From Gambelia wislizenii (taxonomy: Eukaryota; Chordata; Lepidosauria; Squamata; Crotaphytidae): DNA of 64,000 nucleotides. The position numbers and the translations under genes were made by a program. The stretch spans positions 27,712,501-27,776,500 of the forward strand of contig JAUMIR010000003.1 in the NCBI GenBank assembly GCA_030847615.1. Reading direction: 5' to 3'. The first letter of the stretch is position 1; every line of letters starts with the position of its first letter. The notes beneath the pieces are model-generated. The model was not told the origin of the DNA, searched no databases, and was given only the letters and a program-made list of their open reading frames with translations. This document shows, piece after piece, positions 1 to 10,745 of this stretch.

Positions 1-884
1 CAGTTGTTTACCTCCACTATCTTTCTCTCCCTTTCTGGGCCATGCCCTTCCACTGGAAGGACAGAAAAAATGACTATCTGTGCATCCAAGTCCTTCAGCT
101 TCCTACCCAGAGCCTCATAATACCTTTTGATATTCTGAAGGGTATGCCTTGCAGTATCATTGGTTCCCACATGGACCAATAGGAAGGGATAATGGTCAGT
201 AAGCTTCATTAGTCTTGTCAGCCTCTCTGTTAAATCACAGATTTTTGCACCTGAGAGACAGCACACCTCTCAAGACATCTTATCAGGCCCTCAAACTACT
301 GATTCTGTACCTCTCAGCAAAGAGTCTCCTACTACCACCACACACCTCCTCTGAGGATTGGCAGAGGCCAATCTGTGTGCTGAACCATCCAAGGTCTCAT
401 GCACATTCTCTAAGATCTGGCTCTGCTACTCTCCTTCCCATTCCTTATCATCACTGACAAGGGAGAGATCTTCAAACCAGTTCCATGTGCCAAACTCATA
501 GAATGGCCACTTCTCCTTCTATGAGTCACATTCTTCCAAACATCAATTTCCTGTGTATCAGAACTAACCTCCTCCACAGAGACATCCCATGCGTGTTCCT
601 GAATGAGGACCTTCTGCTCCGCTCTATCTAAGAAAAACATCCTGCTCCCTAATATTTTGTATAGTGGCTAATCAGGCCTCAGGTTGTTGGACCTTCTCTT
701 CCGGCAACACAACTAACTTGCACTTGCTGCAGGTGTAGCTCTGCACATCCATAGTCAAAAAGACAAATATCCCACAGCTGTTGCAGGTGACTGAAGCAGT
801 TCCATCACTATCCATATTGAGTACTCTGACGTAGGCACTAGAACAGAATTCTGGGCCTCCCACTAAAACTCTCTCACTAAACAC
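1..884 (-). pseudogene. Retroelement ORF1 relic: zinc-ribbon plus SGNH-esterase-like domain
   Basis: Read on the minus strand, 884-672 encodes a segment with two CXXC pairs (CNSC and CSKC) like a small zinc ribbon. 640-410 is a linker frame, and about 210-1 encodes LVHVGTNDTARHTLQNIKR followed by an alternating hydrophobic stretch. The GTND block is typical of SGNH/GDSL esterases. CR1-like LINEs are known to carry an esterase domain in ORF1 (family knowledge), so I infer a CR1-like ORF1. The frame changes between blocks, so it is not intact. It runs off the window edge. Confidence 0.6.
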
Positions 885-1317
885 CCATGCCAGACACCCC
901 TGTTGGCTTCTCTCCTGTTCACCTCTCTCCTACACACTGAGCTCCAGAGACTGGGACTTCAGCTATATACAGAGCTACTGGCTGCTAGCTCCTCCCTCTA
1001 CCTCTCACCTACTTCCTCTCAGCAGTCTCTGACTCACTTCCTCTCAACACAAGCAGCTCACCAAACAAATGCTAAGGAGTCCCGCCCCCCCCCCAGGCAA
1101 GCTTACACTCAGCCCACACAAACAAACAGCCTTGACCCAAGCATGCACATTAGCGTTATCCAACCAACTCTCCCAAGAATTCTCTGGGGCTGGAGAAGTA
1201 TAATTCAACAAACTCACCTAATGCTGCTCTTCCACACACCCATGCCAAACACCCTTTTGGCCTCTCTCCTCTTCGCCTCCAGCTCCTGAGACTGGGACTT
1301 CAACTATATACAGAGCT
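884..1317 (-). repeat. Repeated unit upstream of the ORF1 relic
   Basis: Two copies of a segment of about 75-95 bases start near 886 and 1241, offset 355 bases. Both run from CATGCCARACACCC to ACTGGGACTTCARCTATATAC, with scattered differences. On the minus strand they sit just 5' of the ORF1 relic, the place expected for repeated promoter-like units. Confidence 0.55.
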
Positions 1318-2290
1318 ATCTTTTCACCTGTGTATACCAGTACTCACTGCAGAGAACTCCAGGTTTATTTTTTAATATTTTATTTTATTATTTTAGTTAT
1401 TTATACCCTGCTCTTTAGCCACAAGGCTATCAAGGCGGCTTACAAATTGTTTTAAGCAATAGCAATTTACACATCTACACTGCATTAAGCAGCTTCCAAT
1501 GTGTGTTAGCTAATTGTCCCCACAAGCTGGGTACTCATTTTATTGACCTATGAAAGGATGGAAGGCTGCATGAACCTTGGAGCCCTCTGGAATTGAACTT
1601 GCAACATGATGACTTGCAGTACTGGCATTTAACTACTGCGCTACCAGGGCTCCCTATTTAACTCCCTAGGTTAAAGTAAAATAAATGGTTTTTATGGGAA
1701 AATAACCCAGAAAACACTCACACATGCAACACATGCTCACAAGAACCATGCAAGGCTAATGAAGAGTTAAGGCAGAAAAGGTTGGATAGAGGAATAGATT
1801 CAGGAGATGGGGCTATAGTTACCAGTCTTGAAGAGTAGAGAAGAACTCACATGGACGTCTGAGGCTGGCACTGGAAGCTTCGATCTGGGGGAGAGAGTGA
1901 CAGAGAGAATGGCCAGTCTCGTCCACAGTGACACACCTTCCTATTGTTTGGGGCTAATATTGATACCGTATTTTGTGTCCTGATGGGGTATTTGGGCTTA
2001 GGACAAAGGATGGGTTTCCCACCATATATACAAAGGAAACTGAAACTCTGCTGATTGCTGTTTATGACTGAGAGATAGGAATTGATTGGTTAATGAAAAC
2101 TTTGCATTGTAGGGCAGGAAGGGGTGCTGAGGAATATTTCCTGGGAGTAGGAATTATTTTGGTCACTTGTTTGTGATGTGTGACTCATCACCAAGGATGC
2201 CCAAAAGGGGATTAGCACATATCTCCACAATGGTGTTGTTTACTAGGGGCTTCGCTTAATCCTATCTTGGGTGTGTCCGCTAGTGTTTTT
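1317..2290 (-). mobile_element. Degraded LTR (family A), interrupted by a SINE
   Basis: 1318-1360 matches the end of the LTR family seen at 38222-39097 (GTGTATACCAGTACTCACTG beside the polyA side). After a SINE (1362-1655) the match resumes with AAATAAATGGTTTTTATGGG and GATAGAGGAATAGA. The far end is diverged and its boundary is approximate. Confidence 0.5.
1362..1655 (-). mobile_element. tRNA-derived SINE (Anolis SINE2-like), near full length
   Basis: On the minus strand it opens with GGGAGCCCTGGTAGCGCAGT, a tRNA-type head containing an A-box-like TGGTAGCGCAGT. It continues through AATAAAATGAGTACCCAGCT and ends in an A/T-rich tail. Related copies are at 16704, 18362 and 48084. Confidence 0.75.
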
Positions 2291-2429
2291 CCACAATACC
2301 TTCCTGGTTCCTTGTGACCTCTGTTTGACCTCACCTTTCTTGTATGCCCTGGTCTACTATACCCCTTGAAGCATTTTATTACTGCTAGTTATGAGATATT
2401 ATGGGTGTAGGGCAATGTAACAAGCTTCC

Positions 2430-2765
2430 TTTGGAAAATGTTTGAAAACTTCAGCTGGTCCAAAGAACAGCAGCCAGATTGTTAAGTGGCTACAGGGAAC
2501 ATGCAGCACTCTTGTTTCAACAGCTCCACTGGCTGTTGGTCTATTTTCAGGCATAATTGAAAGTGCTGTTCACAACCTATGAAGCCTTATATGGCTCAGG
2601 TCCAGGTTGTTTGAAGAACTGTATTTTGCCATACGAACCTGCCTGGATTTTGGTATCTTCTGGGGAGGCTCTTCTCTCTGTTTCACCACCCTCACAGGTA
2701 CATTTTGGGGGGAAATGGGGCAGGGCCATGTTTGTGGCAGCTCCATTGTGGGAGCTTTCTTGATA
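2430..2765 (+). pseudogene. L2-like LINE ORF2 C-terminal fragment
   Basis: The + strand reads SLIWLRSR, then LPYEPAWILVSSGEALLSVS in shifted frames, the C-terminal region of L2-type ORF2 after the reverse transcriptase. It is 5'-truncated and frameshifted. Confidence 0.6.
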
Positions 2766-2924
2766 AGATTTGTTCAGAGTGGGGTTGCCTTTGCCTATTT
2801 CTGAGGCTGAGAGAGTGTGACTTGACCAAGGTCACACAGTGAGTTTCCGTGGCCAAGCAGGAATTCAAACCCTGGTCTCCAGAATCATAGTCCAACACTC
2901 AAACCACTGCAGCACACTGGCTAT
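2757..2924 (-). mobile_element. Sauria-type SINE, partial
   Basis: Minus-strand copy with the tRNA head (AGCCAGTGTGCTGCAGTGGT), the conserved GACCAGGGTTTGAATTCCTG B-box region and GACCTTGGTCAAGTCACACT. The 3' tail is missing. Confidence 0.8.
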
Positions 2925-3479
2925 CCCCCAATGAAGCTACCTGGTGAGAATATGATGTTTCTGTTGTCCTTGGGATTGCTTATCTCCTGTTCCTCATTTT
3001 GGTCTGTGTTTGCATTGCAGCTCAAGGCTGTATCTTGACTAAAAACCATGTATGGCTTGTAGTTATAGGCACAACTTCAGTTTCACTTCTTCCTCTAATG
3101 TGGTGATACATATTTAAGGAGTTTAATTGTTTTGAGAGGAGGGTGCTGTCCCTTATTTCAGGAGAACGTGTTTCATAGCAGTCCTTCTCTGTACTTCACT
3201 GAAGAGCAAACAAAGGGTTTAAATGCAAGGCACTTCCCAGGAGAGATCTGTCTCATTTACATGGATTCTCTTTAAAAAAATATCATTGGGAGAAGCTGTT
3301 CTGTATTAGCTTTGAGATTAGTATTACATTTGTATGTAAATGTGTAATTCTGCAGATGGAATGACCCAAGGGAGCCAGACTGGAATACAGAGTTTTTCCT
3401 GCATTGAGTTATTAAATGAAAGGGGTTTGCAAGAGTCTGTGAATACAAGTGCTTGACTGACCAGAATTGGAACCATTAA

Positions 3480-3625
3480 GAGCCACTGCAATCTAGTGGT
3501 TAGAGCACTGGACTGGAATTTGGGAGATGCAGATTCAATTCCCCATTGAACCATAAACTGATGGGGTGACCTTGAGCCAGTCACTTTCTTTCAACCTGAA
3601 CTACCTCACAAGGTTGCTGTATAGA
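3480..3625 (+). mobile_element. tRNA-derived SINE (GTGACCTTGAGCCAGTCAC type)
   Basis: Begins with a tRNA-like head (AATCTAGTGGTTAGAGCACT), then the B-box region and GGGTGACCTTGAGCCAGTCA. Related copies are at 9057 and 45358. Confidence 0.7.
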
Positions 3626-3739
3626 GGAGCAGGTGGTCTTTTTCCTGTTATGCTGACAGTTTCTTTAATGCCCCCTCCTCAGAACTGCAATCAGTTCCCC
3701 ACTTCTGGGATGTTGTAAAAACAGATCTTTTTCTGTTTA

Positions 3740-3960
3740 GCCCTTTCAACTGCTTTTATTACTGTGATTATTTTAAATTGGTTTTAGTTATCAACCACCC
3801 TGAGTGGGTGCTTTTTCTGTTTCTTCATCTTCTTCTTCTTGTTATTGTTTAGTGGAAAGGCAGAAAATATGCAATAAAATGCACACTGCTTTTTCCTTAT
3901 TGAAGGAAAAGAGGGATATAAATGACCTGAACAAACAAACAAACAAAAGAACCTGAATTT
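3740..3960 (+). repeat. LINE 3'-end-like fragment with CAAA tail
   Basis: An A/T-rich stretch contains AACCACCCTGAGTGGGTGC and GAGGGATATAAATGA, then an ACAA repeat. This resembles L2/SINE 3' tails. Family uncertain. Confidence 0.4.
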
Positions 3961-3994
3961 CTGTCTGTGTTGATCCATCCTTATCCCATTATAT

Positions 3995-5585
3995 TGTTGT
4001 TGTTGTTAAGTGCCATCAAGTCGATTTAGATGCATGACAGACCCATGCAAGAAAGACCTCCAAGTCATCCTAACTTCAACAGCACTGCTCAGGTCTTGCA
4101 GGCTCAGGGCCATGGCTTCCTTGATTGAGTCTAGCCATCTGGAATGTGGTTGTCTTCTTTTTATACTGCCTTCTACCTCATCAATCATTATTGTCTCTTC
4201 TAGTGAGTCTGGTCTTCTCAGTTTAGTCATCATGTCTTTTAGGGAGAATTCAGGCTTGATTTGCTCTCTCTGGCTTTCCTTCACGAACGAAGACAGGGCC
4301 CATTTATTCATCTTTTTAGCAGTCCACGCTCCATGGAACTCCTCTCCAGCACCACATTTCAAATGAGTTTATTTTCTTCCTATCAGCTTTCTTCATTGTC
4401 CAGCTTTCGCAACCATACATAGAAGTGGGAAATAAAATGGCATGGACCATCCTAACTTTAGTATTCGATTGTATATCTTGACACTTAACAATCTTGTCTA
4501 GTTCATTCATAGGGCATGTCCTTCCATGCCCTAGTCTTCTGATTTCTTGACTGCAGTCTCCATTCTGATTAATGACTGAGCCAAAGTATGGAAAAACTTG
4601 AACTATTTCAAGGTCTTCATCATCTACTTTAAAGTTATGTAAACCATCTGTGATTATTGTTTTTATTTTCTTAATGTTCAGCTGTAAACCTGCCTTTGCA
4701 CTTTCTTCCTTGACTTTCTTCAGGAATCGTTCCAAGTCTTTGCTATTTTCTGCTAATAATATGGTGTCATCTGCATGTCTTAAATTGTTGATGTTCCCTC
4801 CTCCAATTTTCACACCTTCTTCCTCTGAGTCTAATCCTGCTTTAAAAATGATATGTTCAATGTACAAGTTAAGCAGATAGAGTGCTAAAATAAAGCCTTA
4901 CCTGATCCCCTTGCCAGCTAGAGAACATTCTGTTGCTCTATATTCTGTTAACAGTAACCTCTTGCCCCGATTACAGGTTATGTATGAGGACAATGAAATG
5001 TTGTGACACATTTTTTTAAAGAGTGATCCATAGTTTTTCATGATCTATACAATCAAAGGTTTTGTTATAATCTATAAAGCAAAGGATGATTTTCTTTTCA
5101 AATTCTATGGTGCTCTACCTTATCCAATGGATGCTTGCAATATGATTCTTTGTGCCTCTTCCTTCCCTGAACCCAGTTTGGACATCTGGAATTTCTCACT
5201 CCATATATGGTAAAAGTCTTTGTTGTAGAATCTTGAGCATCATTTTTTTGCATGGGAAATGAATGCAATGGGCTTGTGGTTACTGCAACCCCTTGTGCCT
5301 CCTTTCTTGGGGACTGGAATGTATATTGAGTGTTTCCAATCTTTGGGCTAATCTTTGTTTTCTGTATTTGTTGACAGATTTTAGTTAGAACTAGAGTAGA
5401 TTCTGTCTCTGTAGCAGCTCTTTTGGTATGCCATTTGTTCCTAGTGATTTATTTCTCCCAAATGCTCTGAGTGCAGGTTCCACTTAACTTTCTAAAATTG
5501 TGATTCATCTTGAAATGGATTTTCCTTGAATGAATCTATGTTGGAATCAGTTATGGAGTCACAGGCCTACATGTCCTCTTAGATG
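3995..5585 (-). pseudogene. Bov-B LINE, 3' part of ORF2, broken
   Basis: On the minus strand the reverse-transcriptase region is recognisable from about 5585 down (KIILCFIDYNKTFDCIDHEK). It continues through the catalytic ADD in LRHADDTILLAENSKDLERF near 4790 to the C-terminal part (YGCESWTMKKADRKK, then RWLDSIKEAMALSL). The two long frames, 4867-4316 and 4362-4006, are offset, so the gene is frameshifted. The 3' end at about 4000 carries the CAACAACAACAA motif shared with Sauria SINEs, which fits the known use of Bov-B machinery by those SINEs. RTE-clade LINE; 5' truncated. Confidence 0.85.
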
Positions 5586-5639
5586 TTGCTTGTGTTGTTG
5601 TGAGGGATCTCATGAAGGCAGCACCTAATTTTCCCCTCC

Positions 5640-6030
5640 AGATATAGCATACAGAAGCTTCTTGAGAAATTGAATGATCTCTGCCTAAGAAAGGAGCCTG
5701 TGGCTCCACGAAAGCACAGGCACATCCTGGATCCCAAGAGGGGTTGCCTTACTGCTGCTAAAGGAGTTAAATTTTACTGCCCTTTGTCTCCCACATGGCC
5801 AAAAAGTAGGAGTGGCCTCTGCCTGCATGAAATCCTTCACAACAACACAAGCAATATCTAAGACAGCATTCAGGCCTGTGACGCCAACACTGCCACACTT
5901 TTCTTTCCTTATTTTTTTAACATCTTTTTTTCTGATGAAGAAACCAGTAGAGTTTTGAAAGCTTTGCATCATGTATTTATTTATTTTTTGCATTTTGGTT
6001 TGCCAATAAACATATCATTCTTTTATGGAT
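5640..6030 (+). repeat. Unclassified repeat 3' end with CTGATGA...GAAA motif
   Basis: Ends with CTGATGAAGAAACCAGTAGA, GAAAGCTTTGCATC and a GCCAATAAACATATC tail. A related, more decayed piece is at 31930-32040. I cannot assign the family. Confidence 0.45.
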
Positions 6031-6477
6031 TCTGGATTTTGTTTTGTTTGGCTGCATGGCCAATACAGCTTCCCCTGAATATGTCTAGTTTAGCATCATC
6101 TCATGTCAGTTAACAGTGCATGTGCAAAGTAACTTACTTATCATGTTTCATAAGAGAACAAGTTATAAAGACCATTGTGGCTAGTAGCTAGGTACTGGAC
6201 AGGCTAAGAATGTTGCAAGTGAGAACAAAGGGAGCCTATGAAAGGAAACTGAAAAATTAGCCAACTATACAGGGATATCAGCAACATTGAAACGGGATTT
6301 GTTTCTCAGCTAGAGTCAGCAGAATTAATTCTGTTTGTCTGTTTAGAGAATGGTGGGGTGTAAAGTAAAATGGACAGGCAAACACAAGATGGTTGTGCAT
6401 TGGTTCACTAGAGAGAATCTTCTATGTCCCAACTTACAAACCTTAGTAAAAGTGGATAAATTAAAACTGTAGATTTT

Positions 6478-6985
6478 CCTTGTTTTTTTTTCCGGGCTGT
6501 GAGACCATGTTCTAGAATAGTTTCTTTCTGACGTTTCGCCTGTATCTGTGGTTGGCATCTTCAGAGACTGGATGGGTAGGAGTGGGTCTGGGGTTTATAT
6601 ACTGTGAACCCCTGTTGGGGAGTATATGTAATTTTGTGTAATTGAATGGTTAGTTTCTGGGTATAGAAATGTAAGGCTCGTTAGTGTCTGTTTGGCTAAT
6701 GGTTGGTTGATGGGCCATTATCTGCTGGGAATCCCCATGTCCCTGGGTGGAATTCCTTTGTAAGTGTTGAGTTTTAATTCTATAGTATTTTAAAACTGGG
6801 AGCCAGATTTTGTTTACTTTTAAGGTTTCTTCTTTCCTGTTGAAGTTGTCCAGGTGTTTGTGGATTTCAATAGCTTCTCTGTGGATTCTGACATGATAGT
6901 TGTTGGCCTGGTCCAGAATTTCTGTGTTTTTAAATAACATATTGTGACCAGGTTGGTTTATAACAGGTTCTGCTACTGCTGATTT
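6478..6985 (-). pseudogene. Penelope-like element 3' end with GIY-YIG C-terminal region
   Basis: The minus strand from 6985 reads EKSAVAEPVINQPGHNMLF, then ILDQANNYHVRIHREAIEIH and HLDNFNRKEETLKVNKIWLP. The REAIEIHKH..NFN block is characteristic of the endonuclease end of Penelope-like retroelements. Downstream, 6565-6500 is the conserved terminal segment (PTTDTGETSERNYSRT). Truncated upstream and disabled. Confidence 0.75.
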
Positions 6986-7140
6986 TTCAGGCTGGCTCAG
7001 TTAAATTAAACCAGTTAAATTAAAACCTCTTTTGCAGGTTTGCTGTCCAGGGTCCTGAATATTTGACACTGAATTATATGGGACCAACCAAATTCTCCTT
7101 TTACCCTCCTGGATTGACTAGCATAATTCTCCCTTCAGGT

Positions 7141-7184
7141 TTGCCTTTTAGGGTCTCTATAAGTTGGAAACAATTTGAAGACAC

Positions 7185-7215
<31 letters not shown>
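7141..7215 (+). mobile_element. Sauria-type SINE 3' tail
   Basis: TCTCTATAAGTTGGAAACAA, then an (AAC)n tail. Only the Bov-B-like 3' end is kept. Confidence 0.7.
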
Positions 7216-7254
7216 CTCTGACATAGGATGTCTATGGTGCTAGTGGATGTTTAA

Positions 7255-7883
7255 ATGTGATTGATATCTGAAACATGGGTCACCTATCGCCACCACTTAC
7301 GACTCCTCGAACACTTTCATCAGTGTTGTATACACACAATCCTAAATATACACTGGACTGACTATGTGACGAATGTTGCTGTCCTTGAACAAGCAGGGAT
7401 CACCAGCATTGAGGCCATGATATTGAGAACACAGCTGCGCTGGGCAGGGCACATTTCTGGGATGGAGGACCATTGCCTCCCAAAATTAGTACTCTACGGT
7501 GAACTCGCCATAGGTCAGCGTAAGAGGGGTGCTCCAAAAAAGTGGTACAAGGACTCCCTGAAACAACATCTCCGGCTCGACCAAATTGATCACCAACAAT
7601 GGTCTGCCCTGGCCTCACATCGGGAGGCGTGGAGATGTACTATCCACAATGCTGCAGCCTTATTTGAGAACTCATGCCGAACAAGTCTTGAAGAGAAACG
7701 ACAATGCAGAAAGAATCATAACCCAGAAACATCACCCAAAGAGACCTTATGCTGTGCTTTCTGCAACCGGACTGGTTTATCTTGGATTGGCTTTTTTAGT
7801 CATCAGCACGCTTGCAGAAAGCGCGGGATGAGTCCTTCCTGAATCTTCGTTTGCGAAGAAAAGCCAGAGAGAGAGAGAAAATA
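7255..7883 (+). pseudogene. RTE-like LINE ORF2 C-terminus, copy 1
   Basis: An open frame from about 7261 to 7842 encodes the C-terminal part of a non-LTR retrotransposon ORF2: YRHHLRLLEHFHQCCIHTIL, LRWAGHISGMEDHCLPKLVL, then QRKRGAPKKWYKDSLKQHL. It ends with a zinc finger of C-x2-C-x12-H-x3-C spacing (CAFCNRTG...HQHAC). The stop is followed by a small hairpin (CTTCGTTTGCGAAG), AAAAGCC and a (GA)n tail. The reverse transcriptase itself is missing (5' truncation). I call it RTE-like from the tandem tail and C-terminal pattern; the exact clade is uncertain. Other copies: 21911, 47412 and the window end. Confidence 0.75.
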
Positions 7884-9056
7884 AGATTTTAACTAAACTT
7901 TTATTTTAAATTATTCTAAGCAGCTTTAGCTCCCATCTCTGGGAAATCAGGATATAAATTGAATAAATAAAGAAATAAAATAAAAACGAATGGGCAAAGA
8001 CATGTTTGATTCCTCTTATTACACCACAGCAGTGGTTGCACATTTTTCCAATGGCAGGGGAAGGCAGACAAGATATACCACCTCTGAGCAGGCTGTTGCG
8101 CCAGTGCCTTTACTTCCTTAGGACTGCTGTGCTCATAGACTTTTTCTATCTCTTCCAACACATATGCTGGTATAGTTACACTGCTTTAATGCCCCAACAT
8201 GATCCTGGCCATAATATGCAAAGGGGAAGGTAGGTAGCAATCACCTACTTAAAGAAAAATAAATAAATTTCAGGGTTAAAAAAACCCATCCCTTATGTTC
8301 TCATAAACTACCAACCACTGCAGTGAAAGCAGACAGATACATGATTTGTTTAAATTAAGCATCGGTCTCGAATTTATCTAATGGAAAGCCTTTGAATTTT
8401 AAAGGACAGATCTCCTTGGGCTCACTTGAATAATGGAGTCTGTAGTGTTGGGGGGGGCATGATTGACTCTATAAAATCTGTCAAGCTGCAGCTTTTAAAC
8501 AGGTGGATGGTAAAAAGCTCTTTGAGGAACTTGAAGATGAATAGCTAGCTTGAAATTTCAAAGGCATTGATAATAAAGTGAGGAAAATCTCTCAGGTCTC
8601 TGTCTGCACCTTGAATTCCTTCTGATGTTTAGAAGATTGAAATAAGGAGTGAAAGATCTGGGCCAAGAGCCAAGCAACTGATTTTAGTCTACCATAGTGT
8701 TGTATCTGTAACCCCCATGTCCACTTTGGGCTCCTGAAATTGTCTCTGGTGGAATATATTAGAAATTGCAAGGAATTGGTAGAAGTTTTCACCATCCACT
8801 TGGGAAACCTGAGTTTGGAAAAGTTACCTATTAGAACTAAAAACATTCAAAACTTTCCAGCTAGAGTAGTTGGGAGATTCTGGGAACTGTAGTTAAAAAG
8901 ATAACTTTCCTCAGCTCTGAGTAGCACACATTGGATGTTTTCCTGCCCATTTGGTATTAGGGGTAAAAGTCCTTCAATCATTTCAATCAGATAATTTGCT
9001 TTTCTTAGTGCAGTTACACCTCTTGGAATTTCAGAAGTCCCCTTCTGATAACCAAA

Positions 9057-9180
9057 AAGGGTAGTATTGTACAGTGGTTAGGTGTTGGACTAGGAATTGG
9101 GAAATCTAGGTTCAAGCCATGAAATTCACCAGGTGACTTTGAGCCAGTTATATATTCTCAGCCTGATCTACATCACATGA
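9057..9180 (+). mobile_element. tRNA-derived SINE, partial
   Basis: Head TTGTACAGTGGTTAGGTGTT, then CCAGGTGACTTTGAGCCAGT. Same family as 3480-3625. Confidence 0.65.
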
Positions 9181-9219
9181 CTGGTTTGAGGATACAGTGG
9201 GCAGGAGGAGAGTCATCTA

Positions 9220-9472
9220 CAGTAGGACCCCTGTATTCACTGGGGATTGGTTCGGGGGGGACACGTGGATACCAAAAACCATGGATAATAGTGAACACCA
9301 TTGAAAATAATGGGACTTCTGGTTTAAAATACCATAGAGTTGCCTTGGAGGACCCAGAAAATGGCTAGAGAGGACACATTTTCTAGGAAGACTATGGTGG
9401 GTGTGCTGTTTTGTGTCCTGTGGATAATTGAATCAGTGGATAATGAATCAGTGGATATGGGGGGTCCTACTG
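9220..9472 (+). mobile_element. Tigger-like (pogo) non-autonomous element
   Basis: Twelve-base perfect terminal inverted repeats (CAGTAGGACCCC and GGGGTCCTACTG) flanked by TA on both sides. Internal GTGGATA motifs are repeated near both ends. 253 bases, no transposase. Orientation is arbitrary. Confidence 0.85.
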
Positions 9473-10179
9473 TACATTGTAAGAAGCACATTGGAGCAAA
9501 TAAATAAGTAGTTCAAGTGGCTGGCAAAACCTTGTCTGCTGGCCTTGTCTCCAACATCAACATGTCCCACTGACTCTACCTCCCAGCCTCTTTTCATTCA
9601 CAGATGACCTGAATATAGAGACTGTGCTATACCCATCCATATGACCAGTGCACATAGTCTTACCATTCATTTCTCACACCAATATGCAGTGATCAGAGGG
9701 CAAATGGTTACCATGTTGATTTTGAAGCCAGTATTAGTGGAAGTGGCCCTGGTCTTACTCCTCTCTACTATGTTGCCTGCCCTGATACCCCAACCCTTCC
9801 AATAATTCATCAATTGGCTATACTTCATAATTTGGCTTATTTATTGGCCTTCCACATGGTTGGTAGTAGGCCAAGGCTTCCCAAATGCAAGGACTCAAGG
9901 TGTGTTCAGAAAACCTAAGGAAGAGGCCATCTCAAATTCTGAAAGGACACACCTGGGCAGTAATTATGTGGAACCCCACCCCCCTTTGGACTGGTAGTTA
10001 GGGTGGAAAGGTGCTAATTGTCCTGGACGAACATGGAAGTGAGTCATTCGCTAATTCGATCAAAGTGGCTAGACACTCTTTCCCCTGCAATACTGGTTTT
10101 GCTTCCCACCTCTCCTAGAACAATAGAAGGCTGCCGGACACCCATCAGTCTGAATGTCTCAGCCATTAACAATTGTTAA

Positions 10180-10745
10180 CGCAACTGGAGCTTCCATTGT
10201 CTAACTATGGGAAACTCCAGTAAACACTGTATTCCACTTAATACACCCCTTCAGGGGGAATATTGAGCATAAATATCACCCCAAAACACAGCCAAAGTGT
10301 ACACAGCTTCCTTCATGTTGTCACTCTGTCAGTCTGTGTCACCACGTGCACAGCCCTCGTTCCTCTCATTACTCTGTCCATCTGCTGTGTGACCCTTAGA
10401 ATGCCATCTGAGTATCTTCTGCTGCATTAATTTCTGCTCTTCAGAGAGGTACAGTATATCCCATCATCCTGAACTCTATTCCTCTATCACAAAACTTCCT
10501 ACTTTCTTCACTAGCCCTGTGTGACTGCTTGAAGCCTGAGTATATGCATGTGTGTTCCCGAGATTATTTTTCAGTAAAAAACATTTTTATTTTATTTCCT
10601 GGCTGAGTCTTGTCAGTACTGGTATACATAGATCAAAAGATCCTGTCATTACCTGGCCTCTCACTGCAATGTTGAGCAAATTAAAATTCCCTATATTAAT
10701 ATCTGAACACATGTAGGGTTTCCAATGACCTCCTATAATTTGGAT
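10180..10745 (+). mobile_element. LTR family A, partial solo LTR
   Basis: Matches the 38222-39097 LTR in the opposite orientation: ATAAATATCACCCCAAAACA, CTCTATTCCTCTATCA, TTGAAGCCTGAGTATATGCA, then GTACTGGTATACATAG. Both ends are diverged. Confidence 0.6.

Noticed and set aside
1362..1655. A tRNA gene
   Set aside because: The A-box-like head has no foldable cloverleaf and continues into a SINE body, as do the other tRNA-like heads.
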